This document shows positions 35,986 through 49,407 of a stretch of 64,000 bases of DNA, piece by piece (the stretch's first letter is position 1; each line of letters begins with the position of its first letter). Position numbers and translations under genes: made by a program. Under the pieces are notes generated by a model. It ran no database searches. It worked only from the letters and a program-made list of their open reading frames with translations, and was not told the DNA's origin. The stretch comes from Lepus europaeus. Lineage: Eukaryota > Chordata > Mammalia > Lagomorpha > Leporidae. The DNA lies in NCBI RefSeq assembly GCF_033115175.1, contig NC_084831.1, positions 79,803,502-79,867,501 on the forward strand, given 5' to 3'.

Positions 35986-36289
35986 ATTCAAAAACTGATT
36001 TAAAGTAACTATGAGCTAAAATTCTGTACGTTCTTTAAACAATGTTTGTTCTTTAATTTAGAGGCATTGAGGATTCTTTTAGGAAGTGCAGTGAAGGAGC
36101 TAGTAGGTGGGAAACAAAGTTGTGGAGGAAGCTATAAACATGAAAATGTATCCCTGGCTACAGGAGGTTAAGCGATCTTTTTGGATCAAAACTTTTTTTT
36201 TTTTTATAGAAAGGGACTGAAGGAATAAACATGTTGTAGAAAGTTTATTGAAGTTAAATGCTGTGCAAGGTAGTCTTCACTTCACCTTC
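35986..36289. other. Unassigned sequence
   Basis: No repeat or gene recognised. Confidence 0.45.
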
Positions 36290-37140
36290 ATTTATAAATA
36301 AAACCTTTGCTGGATACAGTAATCTAGGTTGATGGTTTTTTTCTTTTAGGACTTGGACTATGTCTTTCCATTTTTGCCTATAGGGTTTCTGATGAAAAAT
36401 CAGCTGTCAATCTAATTGGAGATCCTTTGAAGATAATCTGGCATTTCTCTCATGCACATTTTAGGATCTTTTATTTATGCTTTACTTTTGAAAGTTTGAT
36501 ATGTCATGTGAAGATCTTTTCTTATCATGTTTCTTAGGAGTTCTATGTGCTTCCTGCATTTGGATGTCCCTATATTTCTCCAAATTAAGGAAGTTTTCTA
36601 CTATGATTTCACTGAATAGATCTTCTAATCCATTCTCTTTTTCCACATTTTCAGAAACTCCTAAGAAATGTATGTTTGATTGTTTGACAGAACGCCATAA
36701 ATCCTGAATATTATTTTTGGTTTTTTATAATTTTCTTATTCTTATTCTCTTTTTTCTCTATCTGAATGAGATATTTCCAAATTCTTTCTTCTCCATCATT
36801 TTGTGTTAATGCTTTCCATTGTATTTTCTATTTGACATATTGAATTCTTCATTTCTAATACTTTTGTTTATTTCTCTCCAATGTCTCCATCTTCCAGCAG
36901 ACTTTCTCATCCATGTCATGTATGGATTTTTTAACTCATGTATTTGCTTCTATGTGTTTTTGAGTAATCTTATGATCATTCTTTTGAATTCTTTTTCATG
37001 CATTTCATCAATCTGTCCATCTTCACATTCTAATATTGAAGTGTTGTGTTCCTTTTGGAGAGTCATATTGTCTTCCTTGTTCATGTTTCTTGTATTTCTA
37101 CATTTATTTTTAGGAATTTATGGAAACACTTGATTTTCCC
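36290..37140 (-). mobile_element. Ancient L1 5' region remnant
   Basis: T-rich minus-oriented block 'cctttgctggatacagtaat', then 'tttctgatgaaaaatcagct', 'catttggatgtccctatatt' and 'cttgttcatgtttcttgt'. It is the same class of sequence as 21000-22920 and 57180-59340. No coding potential. Confidence 0.6.
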
Positions 37141-37884
37141 CTGAGGGTTTTTATATTTGAATTATGCCTCTGTAGCTTAGAGGAGTATCTGCTCCTTTAG
37201 TGGATATCCAGAGTCATGCTCTAGCCAGTGTTCAAATGTGGGGCAAAAGTCCAGAGTGCCACCAACGTTGGACATGGTAGTTCTCTATCTTCAGCAGGGG
37301 CGGGAGGTTTGGTCTCATCAGCTAGCATAATTAAAGCCTCACCTACTCTCTGCTAAGGTGATCCAACTGCCTAGGATGAGTCCACTGTGACAACATACTC
37401 CACCCACACAGGTGCATGGACCACACAAAGGATCTGTGCAGTCTTCAGTGTGGGCATTGTACCTTCAGCATTGACTCACCCCAGGTACTCAAGGAACTCT
37501 GAGTCTAAAGCCAGACACAATGATTGCCCAAAGACCCAGCCACACTCCATGCCCTATCACACAGTCACAGAATTTCCATGGTCACATGGAGCATGGATCC
37601 ACTCTCAGCCCTATAAGTCTCCCCCATGCAGGGAGAGAGCCATGGCATTCCCACAGCTAGCTGCCTGCCTGATATAAGCTGATTGGTGCTCCTCCTGGCA
37701 AGATGAATCCAGATACCTTTATAGAGGGTAGGAGAGAGCTTCACAGACCTAAGTGGACACCCCTTTCTCACCAGCCCTTCAGGTCAGAATCAAAGTCATT
37801 GGGAGCCATAGATTCATACCTCCAATAAAATCTCCCAGTTGTGTGGAGGCCATAGAAGCTTCTATTCATCTTATTAAGATAATG
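37141..37884. other. Unassigned sequence
   Basis: May continue the old L1 5' region, but I cannot support that from the sequence. Confidence 0.35.
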
Positions 37885-38128
37885 CTTCCTGATAGCCTAA
37901 ATACTTGGGCACCTGAATCCATATGAGAGAGCTGGATGAAGCTACTGGCCCCTGGCTTTCATCTGGCCCAGCCATGGCTGTTGTGGCCATTTGAGGAGTA
38001 AGTCAGCAAATTGAAGAGCTCACTCTCTCTCTCTCTTCCTCCCTCCCTCTCTCTCTTCTTCTGGATCTCCCTCTCTGTAACTCTAGCTTTCAAATAAATA
38101 AATAAATCTTTATTCTTAAAAAAAAATT
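37885..38128 (+). repeat. C-SINE, 5'-truncated
   Basis: Sense copy lacking the tRNA-like head. It starts near 'aatgcttcctgatagcc', has a long CT tract (38020-38085) and ends 'caaataaataaataaatctt' plus A-rich tail. Confidence 0.82.
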
Positions 38129-39134
38129 TAAAAATGGTGCTTGTTCCCTGCTGGTCACTGGGTACCTTGGTGAAGGTTGGGGAGGAAAGCAATATACTCC
38201 CTTTACAGGGTTAGGTGGGCATCCTGCCCCCCTCTGGCACTTCAACATCAGTGGGAACCATGAAGTTCTCCCTCAACCAATATCATCAGTGACATGGGCT
38301 GCTGTAGGTTCCTCTCACCTCACTCCTACAATATGGCATCTTCTCCAGCCACTGGCTGTGGGAGTCACTGGCACTTTCCCCATCACTGCAGTGTGATTGT
38401 ACATTTCCACTGCTCCACAACATCTCTGTTCTTTATGTAGAATTTCCAGTACTAACTTCTCTACAACTGTCCCCTGAGAATGCAATTCTTCTGCTTTTTT
38501 TTTTTCCTGTTAGCTTCCTGTCGTCAAAATCAGCACATCTCTTCCTTATTTGGTCATCTTGGACCTCCTGATCAACATCTTATAGGTAGCAGTATTTTTT
38601 GTATCTAATAGTGTTGAGGCATCTTTCCCTATCTACTGACAGGTCAGAATAGATTGTTCTACAGTCATTCATGAAAATAATTTAAACATAATAAGAACCA
38701 GTGAAATGCTGAGTATTTGGGTTATGTTTATGAGGATGTTTGCCTGAAATTGAAAGGGCCACCATTAACTATATCCATGGTCTGTCTGGCCGATCCCTTG
38801 TCACCCTCCATCTCTTGTCACCCTCACACCTCCCCATCCTGTTGGATGCATGAGTGACTCAGCATCTTCTGAGTTCTCTTTGGGCTCCACCAATCAGCAG
38901 AGAGCTGGAGCCTTATGTGGACCTACTCCTGAGGGACAGTGGAGACATAAAGTTAAGCTGGCCTCATTGGGGAGGAGGTTTAGCAAACTTGATCAGATAG
39001 CTTTATCACCAGTAAAGTCTTCAGTTTAATTTCTGTATTTTTTATTCCTGTATCTGTTTCTCTCAATGTGTTCTAAATTCAGATGACAAAGAGAAGGGTG
39101 TTATATATTAATCCCCTCAAACTTTAACATATTA
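38129..39134. other. Unassigned sequence
   Basis: No repeat or gene recognised. Confidence 0.4.
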
Positions 39135-39485
39135 AATTTTAAAGTACCAGGGCTGGTGCTGTGGAATAGTAAGTAAAGCCACCGCCTGCAGTGCTGGCAT
39201 CCCATATAGGCGCCAGTTTGAGTCCTGGCTGCTTTACTTTCAATCCTGCTCTCTGCTATGGCCTGAGAAAGCAGTAGAAGATGGCCCAGTTCTTGGGTCC
39301 TGCACCCATGTGGAAGACCCAGAAGAAGCTTCTGGCTCCTGGCTGTAGATCGGTGCAGCTCCAGCTGTTGTGGCCATTTAGGTAGTGAACCAGCAGATGG
39401 AAGAGCTCTCTATCTCTGCCTCCACCTCTCTGTAACTTTGTCTTTCAAATAAATAAATAAATCTTTAAAAAATTTTAATGTACCA
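39135..39485 (+). repeat. C-SINE with target-site duplications
   Basis: The SINE body is 39150-39470. It is flanked by 'aattttaaagtacca' (39135-39149) and 'aattttaatgtacca' (39471-39485), with one mismatch. Confidence 0.94.
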
Positions 39486-40245
39486 TAGCCATATTTTTTT
39501 AAACCAGGGTTTCATTTTTTTTTCTATAGTCTATAAATGCAAGCATAAACATGGATGGGAAAAATAAATCAAGTCTTTATTTTCCTTAACTTCCAACTGA
39601 TGTTTAGCATTTCCTTTCATTCTGAATGCAGACAGCAGATCTTATTATTATGAGCAGACAAGTGACATTACCAATAGTAACCACAGATATTTTCATCCTA
39701 CGTTGCCGTTACCACAGATATCTCTAAATATCGTTTACACCCATCACTATGCTGAAATTATCCTACTTACTAGTCTGGCCACTTATATTGCACATGATTG
39801 AAGTGTTTCTATTTTGTCTTGTGCTTAACCTCCAGTCAACGAGGTCACATCTTCATCAGTGACCGGACCTTCACATTGCCCTCTAGTAAGTGAGTCGCTT
39901 TCATTGTTAAAGTTTTGCAAAATGAGAATTCTTATCTTTCATTAAGAACATGTAACTCATGTAACTTGGATAAGTGCAAGAGCTGTGTGCAGGCGTGGGA
40001 AGTTCAAGTGCAACTGACAGTTCAGATCACTGCTGAAATGTGAAGCAGCTTTTCATTATTGCTAACAGATACTCATCACACAATGATGTAAGATCTTGAG
40101 CAGCAGAATTTTTTTGTTTTTTCTCTTATTTCCTTAATAATTGGTGTATTAATAAAGGCATGCACACTCAGTATGTTACACAACCTGTGTGTGCCTGCAT
40201 TATTCTTCCATGAAAATGCCATGCATTAAAAAAAAATAATTGTAT
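39486..40245. other. Unassigned sequence
   Basis: No repeat or gene recognised. Confidence 0.45.
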
Positions 40246-40580
40246 GGGGCTGGTGTTGTGGCATAACGGGTCAAGCCGCCACCTGCAATGCCAGAGTCCC
40301 ATGTGGGTGCCAGTTCATGTGCCAGCTGCTCCACTTCTGATCCAGCTCCGTGCTAACATTCCTTGTAAAGCAGTGGAAGATGGTCCAAGTCCTTGGGCCC
40401 CTGCACCCATGTGGGAGACCCAGAAAAGCTCCTGGCTCCTGGTTTTTGGCTTTGGCTGGGCCCAGTCCCAGCTGTTGTGGCCATATGGGGAGTGAACCAG
40501 AGGATGGAAGATCTCTCTCTATATTTCTCCCTCTCTCTGTGTGTAACTGTCTTTCAGATAAATACATCTTTAAAAAAAAA
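40246..40580 (+). repeat. C-SINE
   Basis: Sense copy with head 'ggggctggtgttgtggcata', an intact body, a CT tract and the tail 'gataaatacatctttaaaa'. Confidence 0.92.
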
Positions 40581-41680
40581 ACTACAAGAGATTCATGTAC
40601 AATCTCAGAAATGAATACCATTTCTTCTAAGAAGATATTGAAAATCATGTGACTCTGATGTTAGAGAGTGTTCTGGGCCAAGATGAATTTGAAATACTCT
40701 GTTAATTAAAGAAAAAAAAAAAGGAACTCTACAAACACCTGGAAACTATTCTGCATTTTTTTCTGAAGTGCCTGCTGTTTTGATGGCATCAAAGCTAAAG
40801 CATTGTTAGGAATGTCGTAAGCTCTCCTCGCCCTGTTTTCCTCACGAGCCAGACCTCATCCAATGCCATGATATAAATAGCATCTGTATATTTTTGTCTG
40901 TTTTGATCATTCCCCTCTGCTGGACAAGATTTCACAGCCAATTAAGTTGGTTTTGCAAGCCTATAATAAACAAGTCTGCACTGTGTATCTCTGAGAAATT
41001 GTCAATGGCTCCTGAATTTATTTCTCCAGCCCTGACCCCTCTTATAAGCCATGTAGTCAAATATACATCTCAATTCCCTTATAAGCTATGTAGTCAAATA
41101 TACATCTCAATTCTCTAAAATCATCATGAGAAAATATCACAGATATACCTAAGCCAACAGGAGCTTTGATCTAAATACACTCCCCCCAATTTTTGTCCAG
41201 ATTATAACTGCGTGCGCCACTACCCAATTCCTCAAATCAGAATGATGGGAGTCAATCCTTTCTTCAGTCCTCTCCATCCCATACTGAGATGCCCATTTCC
41301 AATCCTTTATCAAGGTCTTTTGTTTCTACTTCCGAAATATGTTGCAAATCTGTCCACATCATTCCATCTCCACTGCCATCACATTGACCCAAACAACACT
41401 CATTCTTGGCTGATTCTGACATCTTTGCTCATTCACTTACTCATCACACAGCCACTCACACAGCTCCCACCCTGTGCAAGGGTATCCGCCTCCTAACTCC
41501 TCTACTGCATCTGCTCCCACTCTTATCCAGCCTGCACCCAGCAGCCGCAGGGAGAGTTTGAAACACACAGATCATGATGGCTGCTCAGTAGAACTTTCCA
41601 GTGGTTTCTATTGCACTCCTTACCATGCTCTAAAGTCCTGCACCCATCTGCCTTGTTTCTTGCCATAAGAAGCCACCTTT
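40581..41680. other. Unassigned sequence containing a 37-bp tandem duplication
   Basis: No gene or repeat family recognised. The tandem duplication at 41041-41114 is listed separately. Confidence 0.45.
41041..41114. repeat. Two-copy 37-bp tandem duplication
   Basis: Units 41041-41077 and 41078-41114 begin 'cttataagccatgtagtcaa' and 'cttataagctatgtagtcaa'. They differ at two positions, both C/T. Confidence 0.95.
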
Positions 41681-41920
41681 GGGGCCAGCATGGTGGAGGA
41701 GTGGATTTAGCCACCATCTGCGATGACACTGGCATCCCATAAGAGTGCCAGTTCAAGTCCCAGCTCCCTGCTAAAGCATCTGGGAAAGCAGCAGATGATG
41801 GTCCAAGTGCTTGGACCCTGCCACCCATATAGGAGACCTGGATGGAATTCCAGGCTCCTGGCTTTGGCCTGGCCCAGTCCTGGCTCTTTCAGCCATTTGA
41901 GGAAAGAACCAACAGATGGA

Positions 41921-41955
<35 letters not shown>

Positions 41956-42003
41956 TCCCTCCATTCCTCTGTTACTCTGCCTTTCAAATAAATAATATTT
42001 AAA
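41681..42003 (+). repeat. C-SINE
   Basis: Sense copy with head 'ggggccagcatggtggagga' and a perfect (CT)n tract at about 41924-41952. The tail 'caaataaataatatttaaaa' is short. Confidence 0.9.
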
Positions 42004-45000
42004 AAGAAGAAAGCAGCAGCAGCAGAACTACCTGATAACATAATAGACAGAGTCCTGCACATCGCAGGTTCTTGTTGACTATTTTTTGAGTGAACCTATT
42101 ATGTGGTATTAGTATCTCTCATAAGCATTAGATTTATATGAGCATTTTCTTAAATAACTTTGTATTATTCTACATATTTGAATTAATTGGGAAGATTGGA
42201 TTTTCCACTACTAGGAAGTAAAAAATAGTAAAGCAACACAATAATTCTATGCAGGTTTCTTTTCTCCTAATTCTCGACTTGGATTCCCGGTTTTGATATT
42301 TGAGTTAAACACTGAGCTGGCTTACATCAGCTCTCTGCTTCCCCCAACACTTCCTCTGCCCCTGAACACTGCCTGTCTACCCTGCAGCCCGCACTCACAG
42401 CTATGCTCTTTCCTATCATTGTTCTTGATTCATAATTTATTTCCTTAAATAGCATAAAAATTAAAAAGAGATAAAGCAAGTTGATTAAATATATTCCCTA
42501 CAGGAAATAAAATGTTATAAAAAATGACTTTAATTTTGTAAAAGAGACAACCAAAAAAAAAAGAAAAAAAAAACCTGCATTCTGAAAATGCCATGAAATG
42601 CCAACAAAGCATTTTTGTGCTTCGAAAAAAGACTTCAACTTTTATGCCAAAATTGACTTTAAAATTGAAGCTGGTAAAAATACATGCTTAATTTAGTAGC
42701 TTTTAATTCACAGAGCTTTCTCATGGGTGGGGCTGCTAAGTGGTGAGTTGCTTTTTGCCACAGAGGAGTATACTGCCTCTGTAAAAGTCAGACTTTTTCC
42801 TAAGAATAGGCTTGTGGGCTGCAGGATAATTAAAAAGTGCTTGGCATAATTGAAGTGCTGGTGAGGAAGTGATTAAAGTCGTGGCCTTGCCTGTTGGGTG
42901 TATACAAACTACTTTAAATCTGGGATATTGGACTATATGGCCTAAAAAGGATTCTATTTAGATGAAAAGCAGAGTATTACTGATAAGCCATGTTTTCATT
43001 TTTAAATAGAACAAAAATCACTGCAATGATATATTGATTTGACATGAATAGTGAAACGTGCTATATTTAGTAGAAATACAGAAGTTCCTCTTTTAATAAG
43101 AGCAGTTTATGATCTTACTCAAAACAGAGGAGGGAGAATAAATTACAGAAAAATGTTTACTTAGTTATTTCGGCAGCAATCAGATATTCACTGTTGCTAG
43201 TGAGAACAGCTTCAAACATCTTTAATACTATTCAGTATCTCCAGATTTATGAATTAGTAAAATATAAAAACTTAGCTCTTGTAACTAATGACTAGGTACT
43301 GTTTCTCCTTTGAGCTAAATTACCTAAAGAATTAGCCTTTCTTTTAGAGGTTAAGCAGTCCAGTGAGGCAACTATGAATAGCGGTTAATTTTGGGAATGG
43401 AATGTGGGATGAGAAGCAGCTGAAGTAATAACTTTTCACACCACAATCTTTGGTATTGTGGGAGTTTATTTTTTAAATAAAATGATCACTTTGGTCACTA
43501 AATTATTAGTAATAAAAAGAAGTTGAAAGCTCTATAAGGTCAAAAATCACTGAAGAAATTTAAAAAAATGAAAATAAGAACTGGCTTTATCAAAACTTGA
43601 AAAGTAGCTTCACATATGATATGAATAAACACATTTCAAAACAATAAGATCTCATCCTCAGATATTAAGCCCAAACAGAAAAAGATTTTTAAAATTATGT
43701 ATTATTTTGCTGTAATTTTTTAAAAATTGTATCCTTAAAAAAATTAAGAAATTCAAAATTTCTTCTCATTAAATGCCAGCTGACCTGGTAATAGAAGGAA
43801 CGGTGTCTTCAGCTCCGCCACAGTATTCTCAAGTCCTCGACATGATCTTATTATCAGCTTCAAGTTCCAGAGTGGTGTGGATCACTTGTGACAGCTTACA
43901 GGGAATTTTTTATTGGTGAAAGTAATGATAAATAACTTAATAAGTTTCAGTTTGACTAATACTTTCTACAATTACTTGATTTTTCCTTCAGAATTTTTTT
44001 ATATTATTAGCTCAGAGCCTCACCTACTTTCAAGGCTTTTACTATGACTATTGGGTCTTAATTTATGTACTTGTTTAGACTGTAAAGGTTGATGGTATTC
44101 TGAGTCCCAAATATATAAGCCCTAAAAAAGTATAAATGAGTGTGATAAAAACTATATGAAGGATATATTTTATGGAAGTAATGTAGAAATTGAAGTAAAA
44201 ATAAAATTAACATATGAAAAACAATGTGAGCAAAACAAATTTGAAAAATTCTGATTTTTTTAAAACGAATTGTCACACTTCATTCCCAAAACCCACACAC
44301 AAATAGATTAGAAATAATTTGACAAATTCATAAGAGGAAACTAAGAGAAAATATAATAAAATAGTTCTTCTTTTCCTATTGATAAAACTAAAAGGAGACC
44401 AAAACTAAATTGGTCATTCTCTTGCCCCTTTTTTAATTGATAGTGTTAACTGGGTACCTAATCAGCAATCTATGCATCCCTCCCCAGAAAACTCAATGAA
44501 TCAAAATCATGTGAATTTTACTTTACAGTGTACTTAATTCCATTCCCTCTTTCCTATACTGATCACTACTGTCCTCCTATTACTTGCTAGACTATGACAC
44601 ACTCTCCTACCTGGTCTCCCAGTCTCCAGTGTTTCCTCAGTCTTTTTCTCTACCACATGGTCACCAGGGTGACCTATATAAGGGAAAAGTTGACCATGTT
44701 ATGTACCCCCTTGGACAGAATTCTGGAAAAGGTGGTACCAGGAGTAGGGGTGTGACATTTTCTCTTTCCAAAATCGCACTTCCACAAGTATAGAACATGA
44801 ACAGTGAGCTATTTGGATTTCCATCAAAAGGTAGGTCTTGGCCATCATGTGGTCGGATGACTTAATTGCATTGATCTAGCAATGTCATTAAAGAGACTCT
44901 AAGTTGGGGTTGGGAAATCCACAGAAATGGAGCAAAAAACACTGAGGGTACTTCCAAAGAAATAAGAATCTCAAGGTCTTAAACACCTGTTCTTGTCAGA

Positions 45001-45485
45001 GTGTCTGAAGACAGGAAGCAACACTTAGACTTCAGAGGAGAGAGTTTGTGACCCTAAGATTTTACTCCCATTCAAGCTTCTTCTCAGGTTTCCATTTGGG
45101 AATGAAAGCAAGAAAGAAATTTCTGGATGTGAGAAGTCTAGACATATATCACAAAAAAGGGCAATTACTGAATAAAATGTTTAAAACATATCCTAGAAAA
45201 ATTAAAGATTAATCAAAAATTATGATTGGGTACTGACACTAGAAAGAACTGAACTAAAACATGAAAGTAACTAGAAATAAAAATAAAAATGTAAATGATT
45301 GTTTTACAAATGTGTATTTGCACTAATTTATACTTTTATATAAACAACAAATGAGAGCTTAGAATCCCAGAGTAGGAAGAGAGGATGAAAAAAGTGGCAA
45401 ATTCCTTATCTCCAGAAAAAGAAATAATAATTATATACATGAAGCAAAAACAATAAATAAAAATGCTTCAAAATATTTTCCTTTT
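42004..45485. other. Unassigned 3.5-kb AT-rich block
   Basis: No repeat family or exon recognised. The stretch 42700-42900 is less A/T-run-rich and has several TAATTA-like motifs, which would fit conserved regulatory DNA but does not show it. Confidence 0.4.
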
Positions 45486-45857
45486 TTAAAGATGTATTTA
45501 TTTATTTGAGAGGCAGCATTACAGAGAGAGACACACACACACAGAGGGAGACAGAGAGAGAGCAAGAGAGAGGTAGAGCCAGAGAGAGAGAGAAAGTTCA
45601 TCCATCCACTGGTTCACTCCCCAAATGGCTGCAATGACCAGAGCTGAGCCAATCCAAAGCCAGGAACCAGGACCTTCTTCCAGGTTTCCTAGGAGGGATG
45701 CAGGGCCCCAATGACTTGAGCCATTTTCCACTGCTTTCCCAGGCCATTGGCAGGGAGTTGGATAGGAAGTGGAGCAGCCAGGACTTGAACCGGTGCCCAT
45801 AAGGCATTTCCGGCACTGCTGTCAGTGGCTTTATCCACTATGCCACAGTGTCAACAC
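45486..45857 (-). repeat. C-SINE with expanded GA/AC tract
   Basis: Reverse copy. Its inverted CT region has grown into a mixed (GA)n and (AC)n tract at about 45522-45596. Diverged duplications 'caaaatattttcctt' and 'caaaatcttttctt' flank it. Confidence 0.92.
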
Positions 45858-45875
45858 AAAATCTTTTCTTAAAAA

Positions 45876-46153
45876 TTTATTTATTTGAGAGGCAGGGACA
45901 GGACTCGGAAACACTAGTTGACTTCCCAGATGCCAGCAATGATTGGGGCTGGGCTAGAGTGGAAGCTGGAGTCAGAAAGTCAATTCAGGTCACCCAAGTG
46001 GGCAGCAGGAGCCAAATCATTTGAGTTATCACTGATGCCTCCCAAGGTCTCCATTAGTAGGAAACTGCAGTCAGAAAGAGAGTCAGGTATTGAACCCACT
46101 GTTCCTATATGGGACACAGGCATCTTAACCACTAGGCAAAATGCTGTCCCCAA
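45876..46153 (-). repeat. C-SINE, older subfamily
   Basis: Reverse copy directly following the previous one: 'aaatttatttatttgagagg' through 'ctccattagtaggaaactgc' to 'gcaaaatgctgtcccc'. Confidence 0.85.
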
Positions 46154-46227
46154 ACCACTCTTAAGGGAAGTAGTCAAACTATTATTTCAGAAATAAATGA
46201 AAGTTTTCATGATTAAACACAAAAGTA

Positions 46228-46565
46228 GGCTGGCACTGCAGCTTACTTGGCTAATCCTCCGCCTGTGGTGCCAGCACCCCAGGTTCTAGTCCCAATTGGG
46301 GTGCCAGATTCTGTCCCAGTTGCTCCTCTTCCAGTCCAGCTCTCTGCTGTGGCCCAGGAGTGCAGTGGAGGATGGCCCAAGTGCTTGGGCCCTGCACCCA
46401 CATGGGAGACCAGGAGGAGGCGCCTGGCTTCTGGCTTCAGATCGGCGCAGCGCGCCGGTCACAGCACACCATCCATAGCAGTCATTTGGGGGGTGAACCA
46501 ACGGAAAAGGAAGACCTTTCTGTCTGTCTCTCTCACTGTCTAACTCTGCCTGACAAAAAAAAAAA
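46228..46565 (+). repeat. C-SINE, younger subfamily
   Basis: Sense copy with the 'ggctaatcctccgcctg' head. It includes 'cggcgcagcgcgccggtcac' and ends 'ctctgcctgac' plus A11, with no AAAT repeats in the tail. Confidence 0.93.
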
Positions 46566-48334
46566 GTAAAAATAAAATATTGTAATAAATCAAAGTGGGT
46601 GAAAAATTGTTATATGTGTATATATATATTCCATATTCTGTGAAAATACAGTTTATGTGTCACTTTTAGAGACTGCTAGACATTCACTAATTATTCTCAA
46701 ATTGAACCAAGTACTTATCCTATCTTTCTCTTACAGTTTTTGTCTAGACAAATAAGCATTTGAGGAAGGAAATTTCTTTACAGAAAACTCACAATGAATA
46801 AGGATAAAAGAACAATAGAATTAGAGAAATTATCATTTTAAGAGTACTTAAGGAAATAATGGACCTTGGCAATGATCATTAATGGCTGCTTAAAAGGATT
46901 AGGTTAAAAGTTGATCTAATTTTTTTAATGAATGAATCAATCTGACATCACCTGAAACCACTGGTCATTTTAACATGAGTAAACCTGAGACAGGACATGA
47001 CATTATTCCTAATGCGATGCACTTGAAAGTATATAGCACCACTTATGAAGTATCCTTGCCAAATAATTTAAAAACTGAATTCAATCAATATTTTGGACCT
47101 ACCCTCTGATTTGTAGGATATGGAGAAGGGGAAGCATGCAAAATAATTCCATGAGAATACAGTAACCAAATACAAACTGTGAGACCTTCAATACAACAAA
47201 GGATCCAATTTATTCCACCAATAAGTGTTGGGAAAATAGAGGGGACTGAAACAAACTACACCAAATGCAGTATGTGGATTTTGTTTGGAATCTTATAGGA
47301 AGAAATCATTGGCAAGGACATACACTTTAAACAACTAATGTTTAAAAATAGTGCAATATTAAAAATAATGCTAATCACAACCTTAGATGGCTTATTTAGA
47401 AAAGCAAGAGAATCAATGGAAAATTCTCAGAAATAATTAGTAATGTGCTAAGTGCAGGATAAAAATTATGGCATATATATATATATATATATATATATAG
47501 TATTAACCACTAGATAGAAGTTAACAATTCTGAGTAGTTATCAAAAAACACAATACTTAGAAATAATTTTGCTAAGAAATATGTGTAAGCAGCTTGAAGA
47601 AAGCTACAGAATTTATACTCATACAAATACTTAAATTCTGTTTTACATTCTCTGCCCCAGTTGCCTTAAAAATCATTACACATTAAATGCGCTTTTACCC
47701 ATTTTACAATACATCTCCTCCCTTACTTACTTTTTTACCAATCTGTTAAATAAAAACACATTATAGGCAACACGATTGCTTGTTTCTGTAAAAATATCCC
47801 TCTTCACATAGGAATCTCAACATCATATACTGAAGTATGTGGTTACAGAATCACCTCATTAAAGAAATTGGAGAATCATGACTGGATCCTGCTGCCTTTA
47901 ATGATTTGGGGGTTGCTAACTCACTTCTGACTGTTTAGGATTAGAAGTTGTTACAACCTCATAAAGTTTTATGATGGGGTCACAACCCTTACCTTTTCCT
48001 GTGGCCTCGCCTCATTAAACACCATTCTGCTTGGCTGCTGCTTGCTGACACCCGTACAGCAGTCCATCAGCTACCACCAGAGGCAGGACTCTGAGTACCA
48101 CGGACCAAGCCATTGTAGTTGCCTCAATCTAAGTCCTTACATGATCATATTGTTCAATTATAATCTAATCCTTGCAAGAATTAATGCTTTCATAGTAAGC
48201 CATTGCACTCTGTACATATTTATCTTACCATGCAGGGATATAACATTGAATCAACTAAACTCTTAGGTGTACATATATCCCAATAATCTTTCACAATGCT
48301 CCTCAGGTAGATATCTTATTATTGGTTCAACAAT
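46566..48334. other. Unassigned AT-rich sequence with a (TA)n tract
   Basis: A (TA)n microsatellite lies at about 47473-47499. No gene or repeat family recognised. Confidence 0.45.
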
Positions 48335-48612
48335 TTTAAATTATTTATTTACTTGAAACTTATTATTTTGTTGGAAGGCAGAGAGATTCTCCATCCATCT
48401 TCTAGTTCGTGCTCCAAATGCGCACAACAGCTGGGGCTGGGCCAGGTCAAAGCCAGGATCCAGGAAGTAAATCCAGATCTCCACTTGAGCCATCATCTGC
48501 TACCTCTCTGAGTGTACATTAGCAGGAAACTGGAAACGGGAACAGACCTGGGGGTGAAACGCAGGTACTCCAATAGGAAGGAGTGTTTTAACCACCATAC
48601 CAAACTCCCACT
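48335..48612 (-). repeat. C-SINE, older subfamily
   Basis: Reverse copy with 'caacagctggggctgggcc', 'gtacattagcaggaaactgg' and an end near 'accataccaaactccc'. Confidence 0.83.
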
Positions 48613-49319
48613 GCTGGTTCATTTTAAAATTAGTTTAAATAAAGGTTGTTTGTAAATTAGACATAGGTTTACATATTTATAACTCAAGAAATTTTTCTGA
48701 GATGTGTACAGAGAATTTGCATAACTATAAAGAACGAAAATCGTATCCACAGACTTGGAAAACAAAGCACTTAATAAGTATAAAGCTAGCATAAATTCAG
48801 TTGTTAGATACCATTTTATAAAATGCTGACATATTATTTTGCTTCACCCATTTTTTATTGCAAATAATGACTTCATTATGGCTATTTATATTGCCCTATA
48901 TATAATAGAAATCATGTGTTCCTCTGGATGAAGAAAACACATATGGAGAAAGAGAAGACAGAAGCATGAAGTAAAAACAGAAAGACAGAAACTAAGGCAG
49001 TAAAGAAGCTAATAAGACACTACTTTCTGTTTCCATACATGTTCTGGGCAGTCTCATATGGAATACTGATCCAGAGTAAGGAAAGCTGTGGGTATCTGGC
49101 TCATGTCCACATCATCTCAGATCCAAAGTCATCTCGAGTAAGTACCAGTTCTCCCCTGGGGACATGGAAGAGGTTCACAGGGTCTTTCACAAGAGAAGTC
49201 CTAGAACATAAAAGACTAGCAATGGATTTGTTAAGGCACAAATGGGTTGCAAATGGGGAAAGATACGGATCTCAACTCATGAAGTGGAGTGTCCTGGAAA
49301 ATTCCAACATTGGCTAGAG
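48613..49319. other. Unassigned sequence
   Basis: No repeat or gene recognised. It may be the downstream continuation of the ERV remnant, but I see no motif. Confidence 0.35.
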
Positions 49320-49407
49320 CCCTGAGCCAGAAATTTCTGGCTATAAGTAACAAGCCCTTTGACCATGGTTCTATTTAAAATATTATTTTCTGCTTGTACC
49401 ATGGCTT

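Noticed and set aside
46571..46640. Microsatellite-like TATA repeats as a promoter
   Set aside because: Simple AT repeats near a SINE tail. Nothing downstream suggests a transcript.
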